Positions 28,758 through 37,340 of a stretch of 64,000 bases of DNA are shown one piece after another (position 1 is the first letter of the stretch; every line of letters begins with the position of its first letter). Source of the DNA: Leptospiraceae bacterium (GTDB lineage: Bacteria; Spirochaetota; Leptospiria; Leptospirales; Leptospiraceae); the NCBI GenBank assembly GCA_015075105.1, contig JABTUZ010000001.1:1127001-1191000 (forward strand), in the 5' to 3' direction. The notes under the pieces are model-generated. The model was not told the DNA's origin, did not search any database, and saw nothing but the letters and a program-made list of their open reading frames with translations. Made by a program: the position numbers and the translations under genes.

Positions 28758-29351
28758 CTATTCTGTCAGCCATTTGAACCATATTTTTTGATCAATAATT
28801 GGAATGTTATTTTGTTCACAAACCTTCATTGTGTGTCCCGTTCCACCCTCTTTTGGTTTATCTAAGTCGTCATAGAATATGCCAAAAGTTGCTGGCTTTA
28901 TTCTGTCAGTTCCAATTGCTTTTATCGTGTCTCGTATTATATAAGCTGCTTTTATTGTATAACGATTTTTGTTACCTGAGACAAATTGGTCAATTAGCTT
29001 TTCAGTTTTCTTATTGCTTTTAGACTGATACACCACTTCGGGTTCAGCAGCAATGCTTATTTCGTCCAAAGAAATAGTTTCATATGCTTGATTTGTTTTT
29101 TCTCTGTGTCCAGAATATGGTGTAATTACTTGTAATCTTTTATAGTCGACTGCGGTAACACCATCAGAAAACAGTTGGTCTGAGCCTTCAGCATTTCCGC
29201 TTCTAAAAATCATACTTTTTGTCTTAGAAGCTAACAAGTTTCCAAGTGCTATCAACCTTTCTTTATCTGTTTCTAAAACATTTCTTTTCCCTTCAAGAAG
29301 AACAATAGAATTAGGTTTATCAAACTGTTTTATAAATTCTTGTAATGTCAT
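28758..29351 (-). CDS. SLOG/Rossmann-like protein, possible nucleotide-sensing partner
   Basis: A 197-residue protein. The sequence GKRNVLETDKERLIALGNLLA, then FRSGNAEGSDQLFSDGV and YSGHREK, resembles the SLOG superfamily, whose GxAxGxD loop binds nucleotide-derived ligands or acts on nucleotides. The C-terminal part has IFYDDLDKPKEGGTGHTMKVC and ends in WFKWL. SLOG proteins occur in several anti-phage systems as sensors of nucleotide signals. The downstream unknown gene, broken by an IS, is its likely partner. Family call is from motif shape only. Confidence 0.5.
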   Translation of the reverse strand: MTLQEFIKQFDKPNSIVLLEGKRNVLETDKERLIALGNLLASKTKSMIFRSGNAEGSDQLFSDGVTAVDYKRLQVITPYSGHREKTNQAYETISLDEISIAAEPEVVYQSKSNKKTEKLIDQFVSGNKNRYTIKAAYIIRDTIKAIGTDRIKPATFGIFYDDLDKPKEGGTGHTMKVCEQNNIPIIDQKIWFKWLTE

Positions 29352-29392
29352 TGCCTTACCTTTGAGGTGTACCCGTTTTAGTGGAGAGATTT

Positions 29393-30244
29393 TTAAGCCA
29401 CAAATTTTTCTTCAAACTTTGAAGGGCTTTGATAGCCAATGAAAGAATGAAGTCTTTTCCTATTGTAAAATACTTCAATATATTTGAAAACATCTTTTCT
29501 CAATTCTTCATAATTTTCAAATTTATTTCTATAAATCAATTCTGTTTTGATTGTCTTGAAAAAAGATTCTGCAACTGCATTATCCCAACAATCTCCTTTG
29601 CGGCTCATACTGGATTCAAAACCATTCCAGAATAAAATTTTCCGGAACAGATTGCTTTGATATTGAGAACCTCTGTCCGAATGAAATATTAATCCCGAAG
29701 CAGGCTTCCTTTTTCTGATGGCACTTCTGAGAGCATCAATCACAAGTTCTTTTTTCATATGGTTTTTCAACGACCAGCCAACTACTTTTCTGGAATATAA
29801 ATCGACGATTACACACAAATAATAAAATCCATTTTTTATTTTGATATATGTAATATCAGAAACCCAAACTTTATTTGGTGCATATGCAAAAAAATTTCGA
29901 TCCAGGAGATTTGGAGAGACTGGGAGATTTTGATTCGTTACAGTTGTTGTGACTTGAAATCTTGCAGGTTGAATACCCTGTATTTTCAGCTCTTTCATGA
30001 GTCTTTTTACTCTTCTTTTCCCTATAAAATTTTCCTGTTGATGTAGCTCTTTTACAATTCTCCTCGCTCCATAAACTTTTTCGTTCTCTTCGTAAATATT
30101 CAATATCTTTCGTTTCAGAATTCCATCTTGAAATTTTCTTTCAGAAGAATTGGCTCTCCGCTTCTTGTAATAGTTACTGGGTGATATTCCTAAAACCCTG
30201 CACATTCTCTCTACCGTATATTCCTTACGGTTTTCATTTATCAC
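29393..30244 (-). CDS. IS3-family OrfB (DDE integrase), element B
   Basis: A 283-residue integrase with an HTH_21-like N-terminus (YGARRIVKELHQQ) and the DDE triad in VWVSDITYIK, IFHSDRGSQYQS and DNAVAESFFKTIK. The ending FYNRKRLHSFIGYQSPSKFE is typical of the family. Intact. Confidence 0.93.
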   Translation of the reverse strand: MINENRKEYTVERMCRVLGISPSNYYKKRRANSSERKFQDGILKRKILNIYEENEKVYGARRIVKELHQQENFIGKRRVKRLMKELKIQGIQPARFQVTTTVTNQNLPVSPNLLDRNFFAYAPNKVWVSDITYIKIKNGFYYLCVIVDLYSRKVVGWSLKNHMKKELVIDALRSAIRKRKPASGLIFHSDRGSQYQSNLFRKILFWNGFESSMSRKGDCWDNAVAESFFKTIKTELIYRNKFENYEELRKDVFKYIEVFYNRKRLHSFIGYQSPSKFEEKFVA

Positions 30245-30252
30245 AGATACTA

Positions 30253-30552
30253 TTATTTCTGTAGTTTTGAGAGAACGGCCATAGCCTTTTTTAAGATATC
30301 ACGTTCCATCTTTGCTTCGGACAATTCATACTGAAGCTGTTGGATTTCAATATCTTTGGGATCGATTTTCTTTTCCATTATATCACCTTTCTTGAATTGT
30401 AAATTCTTTCTCCAATGATACAAAAGATCTTTTCGTATTCCTAAATTGGAAGCAATTTCTTTTGCTGATTTGCCGGATGAAATAAAATGATTTACTGCAT
30501 CCTTTTTGAATTCCTCTGTATATGTTTCCCTTGTTTTTGGTCCCTTGGTCAT
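30253..30552 (-). CDS. IS3-family OrfA, element B
   Basis: A 99-residue HTH protein (YTEEFKKDAVNHFISSGKS, ASNLGIRKDLLYHWRK) with a C-terminal zipper. The canonical slippery heptamer A AAA AAG occurs in DILKKAMAV, allowing a -1 shift into OrfB, which lies in the -1 phase. Confidence 0.9.
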   Translation of the reverse strand: MTKGPKTRETYTEEFKKDAVNHFISSGKSAKEIASNLGIRKDLLYHWRKNLQFKKGDIMEKKIDPKDIEIQQLQYELSEAKMERDILKKAMAVLSKLQK

Positions 30553-30625
30553 TTTTATCCTCTTTTAAAGGCTAAAATTTCTACACTTTTTCGGGTACAG
30601 TTCAATTTTTACAATTACCATTTTA

Positions 30626-31357
30626 TTATAAATAATCATTAATTTTTTTAACTAGATCTTGTGGACAACCTTGATGAATGTATAAATTCCAACCAACAAC
30701 TTTGCACCCAAAAATTTCTGTTTCATATATTATAAAACTTCTGTTATTCTCATTCTGAGTGGTATATATAAAAGTTGATTGTTGAATGTCATTTGTATTT
30801 AAGTTTAATGTTGCACAAAGTACATTAAACGCAGTTTTACCATTTATAAATAGCTTTTTAATTCCACGCAGTTCTATTACTTTCTCTATAATTGATGTAT
30901 CAATTATGGATTCTCTTTCTTCCTGACTTAAACTATCCCATTTGTTAGATGTTGCCCAAGGCGAAATATCTAAATGAACAATTTTGTCATTGTAATATTC
31001 ATAACCTTTACTTTGGAATAAGTTATTCATAGGGTTAAACCACGTTTTATATGGGTTTACTTGAAAGAACAATAGAAGAGATTGATATACACTTTCTGCT
31101 TGCTCTCTAGTTAATTTTTGGCTGTCTGAAACTTTTAAATATTTTCTATCAACACAACGCCTTACACCATTGTACTCAAATTCTATATTACTTGGGTTAA
31201 GGCTTAAAGTGGCAATCTCAGCTTTTTCAACATTTCCGAAAAATACGATTGGAATAGAGCCTTCTACTATTTTAACGGTCGTTGGTAAAGGTTCTGAAAT
31301 TTTATCAAGTAAAAATTCTTTCAATTGTTGTTGCACCGCACTTTCTTTTTTATTCAT
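30626..31357 (-). CDS. Unknown 243-residue protein
   Basis: Not firmly recognised. The ATG at 31357 (MNKKESAVQQQ) is preferred; the longer frame up to 31579 runs back through the attC-like site. Visible motifs are IPIVFFGNVEKAEIATLSLNPSNIEF, YKTWFNPMNNLF, HLDISPWATS and LRGIKKLFINGKTAFNVL. The G-N...A-x-I-x-x-L-x-x-NPS arrangement and a late G-K motif recall uracil-DNA-glycosylase-like folds, but this is only an impression. It is a single-gene module whose promoter side faces attC-like site 5. Confidence 0.55.
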   Translation of the reverse strand: MNKKESAVQQQLKEFLLDKISEPLPTTVKIVEGSIPIVFFGNVEKAEIATLSLNPSNIEFEYNGVRRCVDRKYLKVSDSQKLTREQAESVYQSLLLFFQVNPYKTWFNPMNNLFQSKGYEYYNDKIVHLDISPWATSNKWDSLSQEERESIIDTSIIEKVIELRGIKKLFINGKTAFNVLCATLNLNTNDIQQSTFIYTTQNENNRSFIIYETEIFGCKVVGWNLYIHQGCPQDLVKKINDYL

Positions 31358-31402
31358 ACTTAGTTTTTTAATGTCCTTTGATTGCGTGGTCGATCTACGG
31401 TT

Positions 31403-31550
31403 GCCGCTAACGTTCCTCGCGTATCCGAAGTCCAGCGTTCCCGTTAGGGACAGGCATGAATTTTTGCGAATGCAAAAATCATGACTGAGCTGGATTTCCC
31501 GTAGGGGAAGGGAGGGCTTGCCCGACCGCACCGGATGACGCGTTGTTCTG
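31403..31550. repeat. attC-like palindrome (site 5), holding IS1182-type copy 2
   Basis: CGCGTATCCG at 31418-31427 pairs with CGGATGACGCG at 31532-31542 with one unpaired base, exactly as in site 3. The inner ATTTTTGC/GCAAAAAT hairpin is also present. The middle differs, so sites 3 and 5 are separate relatives, not one duplicated block. Confidence 0.65.
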
Positions 31551-33244
31551 GCTGTCGAAAAATAGTACCCATTTAACACATACTATTTCATAAGTAAAAA
31601 AGGGGTATCAAAAAATGGGAAAATTCAAGAATACAGAACCTTCACAGGGACTAATCCTTGCAGTAAATCTAAAAGATCAGATCATTGAAGGAAGTTTTGA
31701 ACATACACTTTCAGTTCTTTTCGAAAAAGATAAAATCGATTTAAGTAAATTAATTTTGAAATACCATAATGACGTGATCGGCAGAAAGGCATACAACCCC
31801 AAGATTCTACTAAAAATTATTTTATTTGCTTATTACAAAGGAATTACTTCGTCTAGAGAAATTGAAATTGCCTGTAACAAAAATCTCACGTTTATGGCAC
31901 TGGCAGAAAATGAAAAACCGGATCATTCTACAATTGCAAATTTTGTTTCCTCGATGGATAAAGAAGTCAAAGACATATTTGAGCAGGTAGTTCTGATTTG
32001 TTTTGAGCTTGGACTAATCAAATCCGGAACTCTTGCAATTGACGGATGTAAGATTTCGTCTAACGCATCAAAGGAATGGAGCGGAACAATTTCAGAGCTT
32101 GAGAGCAAGAAAAGTAAAATAAAAGCAAAAATCAGGGAGATCATGGAAGAACACAAAAACTCTGATCCAGATGAAAATAATTTCAAGCGGATTGATAAAT
32201 TGGACAAGAAAATGGAGAAGATCACAGATTTTCTTGCAAATAATGAAAAGAAAATGGGTAAGCGAAATCATGAAAAGCAAAGTAACATAACGGACAATGA
32301 TTCATCTAAAATGAAAACATCACACGGAGTTATTCAGGGTTACAATGGAGTAGCTGTAGCTGATTCTGAAAATCAGATAATCGTAGAGGCTGAAGCATTC
32401 GGCGAGGGTCAGGAATATGATCTCTTAAAGCCAATGATTGAAGGAGCAGAAAAAATAATCAATCAAATGAACAGAAAAATAAGTGATACAAAAATTCTTG
32501 CAGATAACGGCTATTTCAAGGAGTCGAATCTTGAATATCTTGCAGAGAAAAAAATCGACGCATATATTCCGGATCAGAATGCCAGGAAAAGAGATCCCAA
32601 ATTTAAAACCCGTGACAGACATCGCGAAGAAAAAAATCCGAGAGAATACAAGAGATATATCGAAAAGGATTTTACATATGTTTCGGAAAAGGACGAATAC
32701 ATTTGTCCGAATGGAGAGTCACTAAATCGTTGGGGAGGATTTACAAATGGTCACAGCTACGGACGTCGTTACGGCACAAAAAAAGCATCCTGTTCTGCAT
32801 GTCCATTGAAATCGAATTGTATTTCAGAAAATCAGGATAGACGCGAACTTAATATTTATGATGGGGTAAATGTTCCGGAAACAGAAAAGATGCGTGAAAA
32901 AATAGATTCAAAAGAGGGCAGGAAAATTTATTCGAAGCGGATGAGTATAATCGAGCCGGTATTCGGAAATATACGGTTTAACAAGGGGCTGGATTATTTC
33001 AGCTTGCGGACAAAAGCAAAGGTCAATATTCAGTGGCTTTTGTGGTGCATGGTTCACAACATTGAAAAGATAGTGACTAAAGGGAAATTTAATCTACTTT
33101 GAGACCTTGAAACTAATGATAGGGTAAAAGAGCAATCATCAGATTTAAAAAAGTGCGTTAGGTGAAATCGAAATCTAAAAATTTGTAAAAATCTTTAAAG
33201 GCAGCCTTTATTGATGTAAATTTTACTATTATTCAACAGCTACG
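31546..33244 (+). mobile_element. IS1182-family element, copy 2 (1,699-bp repeat unit)
   Basis: Same length and boundaries as copy 1: begins TTCTGGC right after attC-like site 5 and ends CAACAGCTACG followed by a new sequence (TTATACGCAG). Confidence 0.8.
31615..33102 (+). CDS. IS1182-family DDE transposase, copy 2
   Basis: Protein identical to copy 1 (495 residues, complete DDE core in LAIDGCKIS, ILADNGYFKE and SIIEPVFGN). The gene is intact and the nucleotide sequence appears unchanged over the whole unit, which indicates very recent duplication. Confidence 0.92.
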   Translation: MGKFKNTEPSQGLILAVNLKDQIIEGSFEHTLSVLFEKDKIDLSKLILKYHNDVIGRKAYNPKILLKIILFAYYKGITSSREIEIACNKNLTFMALAENEKPDHSTIANFVSSMDKEVKDIFEQVVLICFELGLIKSGTLAIDGCKISSNASKEWSGTISELESKKSKIKAKIREIMEEHKNSDPDENNFKRIDKLDKKMEKITDFLANNEKKMGKRNHEKQSNITDNDSSKMKTSHGVIQGYNGVAVADSENQIIVEAEAFGEGQEYDLLKPMIEGAEKIINQMNRKISDTKILADNGYFKESNLEYLAEKKIDAYIPDQNARKRDPKFKTRDRHREEKNPREYKRYIEKDFTYVSEKDEYICPNGESLNRWGGFTNGHSYGRRYGTKKASCSACPLKSNCISENQDRRELNIYDGVNVPETEKMREKIDSKEGRKIYSKRMSIIEPVFGNIRFNKGLDYFSLRTKAKVNIQWLLWCMVHNIEKIVTKGKFNLL

Positions 33245-33267
33245 TTATACGCAGTGCCCCAAATAAT

Positions 33268-33675
33268 TTATTTTCTTCTTTTATATAATTCTATATCAAT
33301 ATATTTTTTGTAATTTGCAAAATCTTTGTCCAAAGTATAAATTGGAATGCCATTTTTAATGGCGACTGAACAAATTAAAAAATCTGTATGAGAACCTTGA
33401 ATCCCTTTAATTCGGCAGGTATTTGATAATTGAGCAGCGTATTCAAAATATTCTGTGTCAAGAGGAAGATCGTCAAAAAAACTAAGCCTTTCTTTTAATT
33501 GGTCATATTTATTTGTATCTGAAAGACCGGATAGAATTTCTTGCCTGATTGGTCCTATGATAACAATACGAAGTTCCTTAATGAGCTCTTTGAGTTCATT
33601 AAGAATTTCATCTTCACTTGAAGCATTTTTTCTTAAAGCTTGCGACCAAATGGAAGTATCCACCAAAACTTTCAT
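33268..33675 (-). CDS. vapC: VapC-family PIN-domain toxin
   Basis: A 135-residue ribonuclease toxin. The PIN acidic residues are in VLVDTSIWSQ (residue 4), the Glu in GPIRQEILSG, Asp in GSHTDFLICSVA and Asp in YTLDKDFANY. VapC toxins cut tRNA or rRNA to stop growth. Its start overlaps the last base of the antitoxin stop, so the pair is translationally coupled. Confidence 0.9.
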   Translation of the reverse strand: MKVLVDTSIWSQALRKNASSEDEILNELKELIKELRIVIIGPIRQEILSGLSDTNKYDQLKERLSFFDDLPLDTEYFEYAAQLSNTCRIKGIQGSHTDFLICSVAIKNGIPIYTLDKDFANYKKYIDIELYKRRK

Positions 33676-33869
33676 TATTTTGACCTAAGCTTTTTATAGT
33701 CGTAATTTCCATAATCAACTGTTCCAAAGTATTCAATAATTTCTTCCTGTTTTCTCCTTTGAATAAACTCCTTTAAAGCAATAGAAACCGTTTCTTTTTT
33801 AGTTCTTAAACCACTTATTTTTTGAGCTTTAGTCAGAAGTTTATCATCAATTGCAAGATTTGTTGCCAT
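33675..33869 (-). CDS. vapB: VapB-family antitoxin (ribbon-helix-helix type)
   Basis: A 64-residue antitoxin. The N-terminal ATNLAIDDKLLTKAQKISG and KKETVSIALKEFIQRR form the DNA-binding ribbon-helix-helix; the C-terminal DYGNYDYKKLRSK tail should block the toxin active site. AGAGGTG precedes the ATG at good spacing, and palindromic operators lie immediately upstream. Confidence 0.88.
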   Translation of the reverse strand: MATNLAIDDKLLTKAQKISGLRTKKETVSIALKEFIQRRKQEEIIEYFGTVDYGNYDYKKLRSK

Positions 33870-33870
33870 A

Positions 33871-33911
33871 TTACACCTCTATGTGTAACAACATACACAA
33901 TATTATGTGTA
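33871..33911. promoter_or_regulatory. Twin palindromic operators upstream of vapBC
   Basis: TTACAC(N6)GTGTAA at 33871-33888 and TACACA(N6)TGTGTA at 33894-33911 are two inverted repeats in the vapB leader. Such paired palindromes are expected for autorepression by the VapBC complex. Confidence 0.6.
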
Positions 33912-33935
33912 AAGTCAAACATTTTTTGGGGCATT

Positions 33936-34052
33936 GCTTATAACGTTTTGCGGCTTTGCGTAGTGGCGGATTTAGAAGCACAAACTTTCAATTTAGCACT
34001 ACCGTTCAATTTAGCACTGCCCCCGCCATTACGCAAAACCGCTGTTGTAGGC
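33936..34052. repeat. attC-like palindrome (site 6)
   Basis: GCTTATAACGTTTTGCGGC with TGCGTAGTGGCGG pairs with CCGCCATTACGCAAAACCGC and GTTGTAGGC. The outer TATAACG and GTTGTAG boxes and near-complete arms make it one of the clearest sites in the array. Confidence 0.75.
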
Positions 34053-34058
34053 AGTGCT

Positions 34059-34778
34059 TTAGTTACGCTTTGCAGCATCTCTAATGGCTTGTTCCAAGTT
34101 ATCATCTTTAAGTTCGTATTGCTCCAACTGAGCTATGTTATCTCTTCGAATGTGAAGTTGTCCTTCATTACCTTTGTTGCCTCTATGCTGCCCTTTTGAG
34201 TATGAAGGGTTTTCCAAAACTTCCTTACTACTCATAACCCAAAGGACTATTTGGTCTCTGTAAACGGCAACCCAAATAAATACATCGCAACATTGTGGCT
34301 TTAATTGTTGAAAATTCATCAAAATATTTTTCTCTGTATTTCTTGAAAGAGCTTTCATATACAAGGGTTCTTCACTGTCACTGTCAACCGCTCTTGAAGC
34401 CTTAACTTCAATTCTTATTTCGTCCAGCCACAAGTCGTAGTCTCCTGAATAGCTTGGATCAAGTTTTTTATTCGGACTTTTTAGCTTTGAGCATTTTCCT
34501 TGAACATAAGTTTGAGCAAATTTTTCTCCAAATCCTCTTGGAGCCGATATTTCAAAGACCCAAAGATTTGGATTTGCACTTATGTATTCGGTTCTAATAT
34601 CTATGTATTGTTCGTAGGTTAACCCACCTCTTTCTATTAAATTACAAATCAAATGTTCATATTCATTAAAAGGGAAAATGGATTGGTCGTCATCAACCAT
34701 TTGAAGAACTTCTTCAAGGTCACTTGCTGAACCAGAAAATGATTCAATAATTTTAGTTTTTAATTCTGTAAGTTCCAT
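34059..34778 (-). CDS. Putative type II restriction endonuclease (PD-(D/E)xK)
   Basis: A 239-residue protein. SYSGDYDLWLDEIRIEVKASRA has the D...ExK nuclease pattern (Asp in GDYD, Glu-Val-Lys). A segment KCSKLKSPNKKLDPS precedes it. It overlaps the 3' end of the methylase gene by 26 bp on the same strand, which is the standard arrangement of a restriction-modification pair. Recognition sequence unknown. The module is bounded by attC-like sites 6 and 7. Confidence 0.78.
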   Translation of the reverse strand: MELTELKTKIIESFSGSASDLEEVLQMVDDDQSIFPFNEYEHLICNLIERGGLTYEQYIDIRTEYISANPNLWVFEISAPRGFGEKFAQTYVQGKCSKLKSPNKKLDPSYSGDYDLWLDEIRIEVKASRAVDSDSEEPLYMKALSRNTEKNILMNFQQLKPQCCDVFIWVAVYRDQIVLWVMSSKEVLENPSYSKGQHRGNKGNEGQLHIRRDNIAQLEQYELKDDNLEQAIRDAAKRN

Positions 34779-36381
34779 CGTTTGTTTTGATTATTTGTAA
34801 ATAGTTTAAGTAGTCCGTTTCAGTAAATTCTTGCTTACTTGAAAAGTAATCAATGTGAATAGGAATTAACTCAAGGTCTCCTCTAAGAACCTTATGAGTT
34901 GAAAATAATTTTTTGAAAAGCCAGTTAATGATTTCACTATTTAACAGCAATGTTAGCTGTTCGGAAGTTATTTCAAGGTTTATTGGAATGAGAAGGTTGG
35001 CACTATTTAATATGTATCGTTGTTGGGTGTCGTAAAAAAAGCATAGATCAGTAGAGATAAATTTGTATATGAGTTTCTCTTTTGAAAGATACATTTCTAA
35101 GGGTGCTACCTGTTGAAAATTTGAAAAATCATCAAGTATGAATGTGCTTGGTTCTTTCAATCCCGATTTAGTTATATCTGAACCTTTATAAATCGGAATA
35201 TATCCTTCTTTAGGTGTATCAATACAATATCTATCGTTATTGCCAGTTACAATTCCTAATGCCCAATTCGCCCTATCTTTGAGCGTAATATGCGGTATTG
35301 CATAGAGGCGATTGATTACCTGTGCTTCTGCTTCATTAGTCCAAAAGTTGAATATGCTTTTGGGGTTCTCGGTAAATGATTCTAAGGTTCTATTGAATGT
35401 TTTATCTTGTAAACAACATTCTATGAGGTCAAGTGAATTTGAGGATTGGTTCTCTATCACAATAGCCTGTGCCCTGGTTACCAACCCTTTGAATGCTTTA
35501 CCATAATCTACAAAACGTAAAATTCTTTTTGACAATACTTTCCTTCGGATGTCTTCAAAAGTAGTGATGTTGAAAAATGCTTCTTGAATCAAGAAGCCTA
35601 AGAATCCATTGGGTTTAAGTATAGATAAACTTGCCCCCAAAAATAAAGAGGTTGTATCTAAACTGTTTCCACATTCGTATAATGTGGAATACTTCTCTTT
35701 GGTGGTTTTTTCAATTTTCTTGCCCCAGGGTGGATTAGTGAATATCAGATCAAAGGAATTATTTTCCCTGCTCATTTTGATTGCTTCTTGCAAAAAGTCG
35801 CCAACCTTTACATTTTCTGTTTCATAGCTGAACTCATCTTTTATTCTCTGCTTAGCGATTAAAACAGCATTTTCATCTATGTCAAACCCATACACATTTT
35901 CAGGTGCAACCCCTTGTTTGATTGCTTCAATTAGAAAATTACCTGAACCGCAGCAAGGGTCTAAAAATCTTAAATTGGGGGTAACTTTTATGTTCTTAAA
36001 CAAATCTTTCACAATCCAAGATGGTGTGTAATATACCCCTACTTTGTTTCGATGTGAATCTGAGAGTGAGCTTTCGTATTCAATACCTATTCTTTCTCCT
36101 TTGAACTTTTTTATCAGTTCGCTTACTTTATCAGATACCTCTTTATGGTCGTGTTCGTCTTTCAGTAACTTATTAGCCCTTGAATTTAATTTTTCTTTGC
36201 CAGCTATCTCACTTATGAATTTCTCTAAAGACTCTTGAGAAATAACTCCCTTGCTAGATTGAATTAAGTAACCTGTCTTAATCCAATTCCTAATTGTTGC
36301 AGTTGATACATTAGCGGTTTTTGCCGCTTGTTCTATTGTAACTCCGAATGTTTCTACTTCACCAAATATGTTTATCTGCAT
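34753..36381 (-). CDS. Gamma-class N6-adenine DNA methylase with N-terminal helix-turn-helix
   Basis: A 542-residue DNA methyltransferase. An N-terminal MerR-like helix-turn-helix (VTIEQAAKTANVSTATIRNWI) may autoregulate the operon. The SAM-binding motif I is FLDPCCGSGNFL (about residue 135) and the catalytic motif IV is FTNPPWG (NPPW). The C-terminal half, with GIVTGNNDRYC and PIYKGSDI, is the TaqI-like target recognition region. It protects host DNA against the downstream endonuclease. Confidence 0.9.
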   Translation of the reverse strand: MQINIFGEVETFGVTIEQAAKTANVSTATIRNWIKTGYLIQSSKGVISQESLEKFISEIAGKEKLNSRANKLLKDEHDHKEVSDKVSELIKKFKGERIGIEYESSLSDSHRNKVGVYYTPSWIVKDLFKNIKVTPNLRFLDPCCGSGNFLIEAIKQGVAPENVYGFDIDENAVLIAKQRIKDEFSYETENVKVGDFLQEAIKMSRENNSFDLIFTNPPWGKKIEKTTKEKYSTLYECGNSLDTTSLFLGASLSILKPNGFLGFLIQEAFFNITTFEDIRRKVLSKRILRFVDYGKAFKGLVTRAQAIVIENQSSNSLDLIECCLQDKTFNRTLESFTENPKSIFNFWTNEAEAQVINRLYAIPHITLKDRANWALGIVTGNNDRYCIDTPKEGYIPIYKGSDITKSGLKEPSTFILDDFSNFQQVAPLEMYLSKEKLIYKFISTDLCFFYDTQQRYILNSANLLIPINLEITSEQLTLLLNSEIINWLFKKLFSTHKVLRGDLELIPIHIDYFSSKQEFTETDYLNYLQIIKTNDGTYRIKN

Positions 36382-36435
36382 AGCTCAAATGTCGTTAAAA
36401 TTGTTGTTAAATCTTTAGGTGTCCGTCTTTTTAGC

Positions 36436-36577
36436 ATTGCCTACAACGTTTTGCAGCTACCCGAAGGGCGGGATTTTTACCACTAAACTTAATTCGGAGA
36501 ACTGAACTTTCGGCTACCACAAAACTGTCTGCGGAGCACGAAACCCCGCCTTTTGGGTAGGTGCTGTTAGCGGTACG
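36436..36577. repeat. attC-like palindrome (site 7)
   Basis: GCCTACAACGTTTTGCAGCTACCCGAAGGGCGGG-type left arm (positions 36439-36472) pairs with CCCGCCTTTTGGGTAGGTGC and GTTAGCGG on the right. Outer boxes again are ACAACG and GTTAGCG. Confidence 0.72.
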
Positions 36578-36605
36578 GGCTTCTTTCTGTCCGTAGCTGT
36601 GTAGG

Positions 36606-37329
36606 TTAGTTCTTAGCATTACTTTTTTTAGTGTCAATAAATGTAAATAATTTTTGTAGATAGTCGTCAAACCGCAAAACATTATGTTGCCCTTTTGGTG
36701 TCCTAATTGGAGTTGGAAATTTTGTTGCTTTAACTATCTCTTCGAACGTAATTCTTAAACTATCTAAGTCAGCCCATTGATTTGGCTCTGCAACAATATA
36801 GTTTTTGTATTCGTCAGCAGTGAGTGATGAACTGCTTTTTAAACAACTGTTTGTCGTGATACATTTTTCAAATTGCTTGGATGTGCAATGGAAAATTCTT
36901 CTGCACTTCCAATTGTCCGTTTCGTGGTCGTCAGTTTGGCTATGATAGAAAGTCCCGATGATTGAATTAAGGTCAATAAGAAAGTTTGGTGTTTTTTGTC
37001 CGTGAGTTTTAGAATAATTGTTTTGCAAATCCTTGTAACGCCATTTGATTGGATGTGTCGAAGGTGTCGTAGAAATAATCACATTTTGTCTTGAAGGAAA
37101 TTTATTGAGAGCAGAAACATAGTCCAACTTGAAACCAACCTTTGAGAAAATACTCATTGCCAACTTTTGCGATGAAAATTAATGTGTCGCCAATTTTTAC
37201 TGCTCGTCTTGTCGGTGGTCTGCAAATGCCCCAACTTGGTGGATTGTCAAAACATGGGTCGTTACCAATGTCAATGATTTTACCATTAACAATTTGTCCG
37301 TGAAATACTATGAGAAAACTTTTATTCAT
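36606..37329 (-). pseudogene. Putative nucleotide-modification-associated-type protein, frameshifted
   Basis: The ATG at 37329 starts NKSFLIVFHGQIV, DPCFDNPPSWGICRPPTRRAVKIGDTLIFIAKV and KGWFQV; one extra G near 37121 then shifts the frame, and the second frame continues DYVSALNKFPSRQNVIIST to the stop at 36606. Rejoined it is about 240 residues. The PP-x-x-G-x-C-(R/K)-P...R...K-x-GD pattern recalls Nmad2-like domains linked to modified nucleotides, but the match is weak. An IS3 remnant ends 12 bp upstream of the start, which may have removed its promoter. Confidence 0.5.
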
Positions 37330-37340
37330 TGCTTTGTTTT

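Larger units (their letters stand above)
29368..30599 (-). mobile_element. IS3-family element B (1,232 bp)
   Basis: Terminal inverted repeats TGTACCCGTTTTAGTGGAGA and TGTACCCGAAAAAGTGTAGA (read inward) bound two overlapping-phase transposase genes. I see no short duplication of the target, so one flank may have rearranged. It lies between the SLOG-like gene and the 243-residue gene. Confidence 0.85.
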
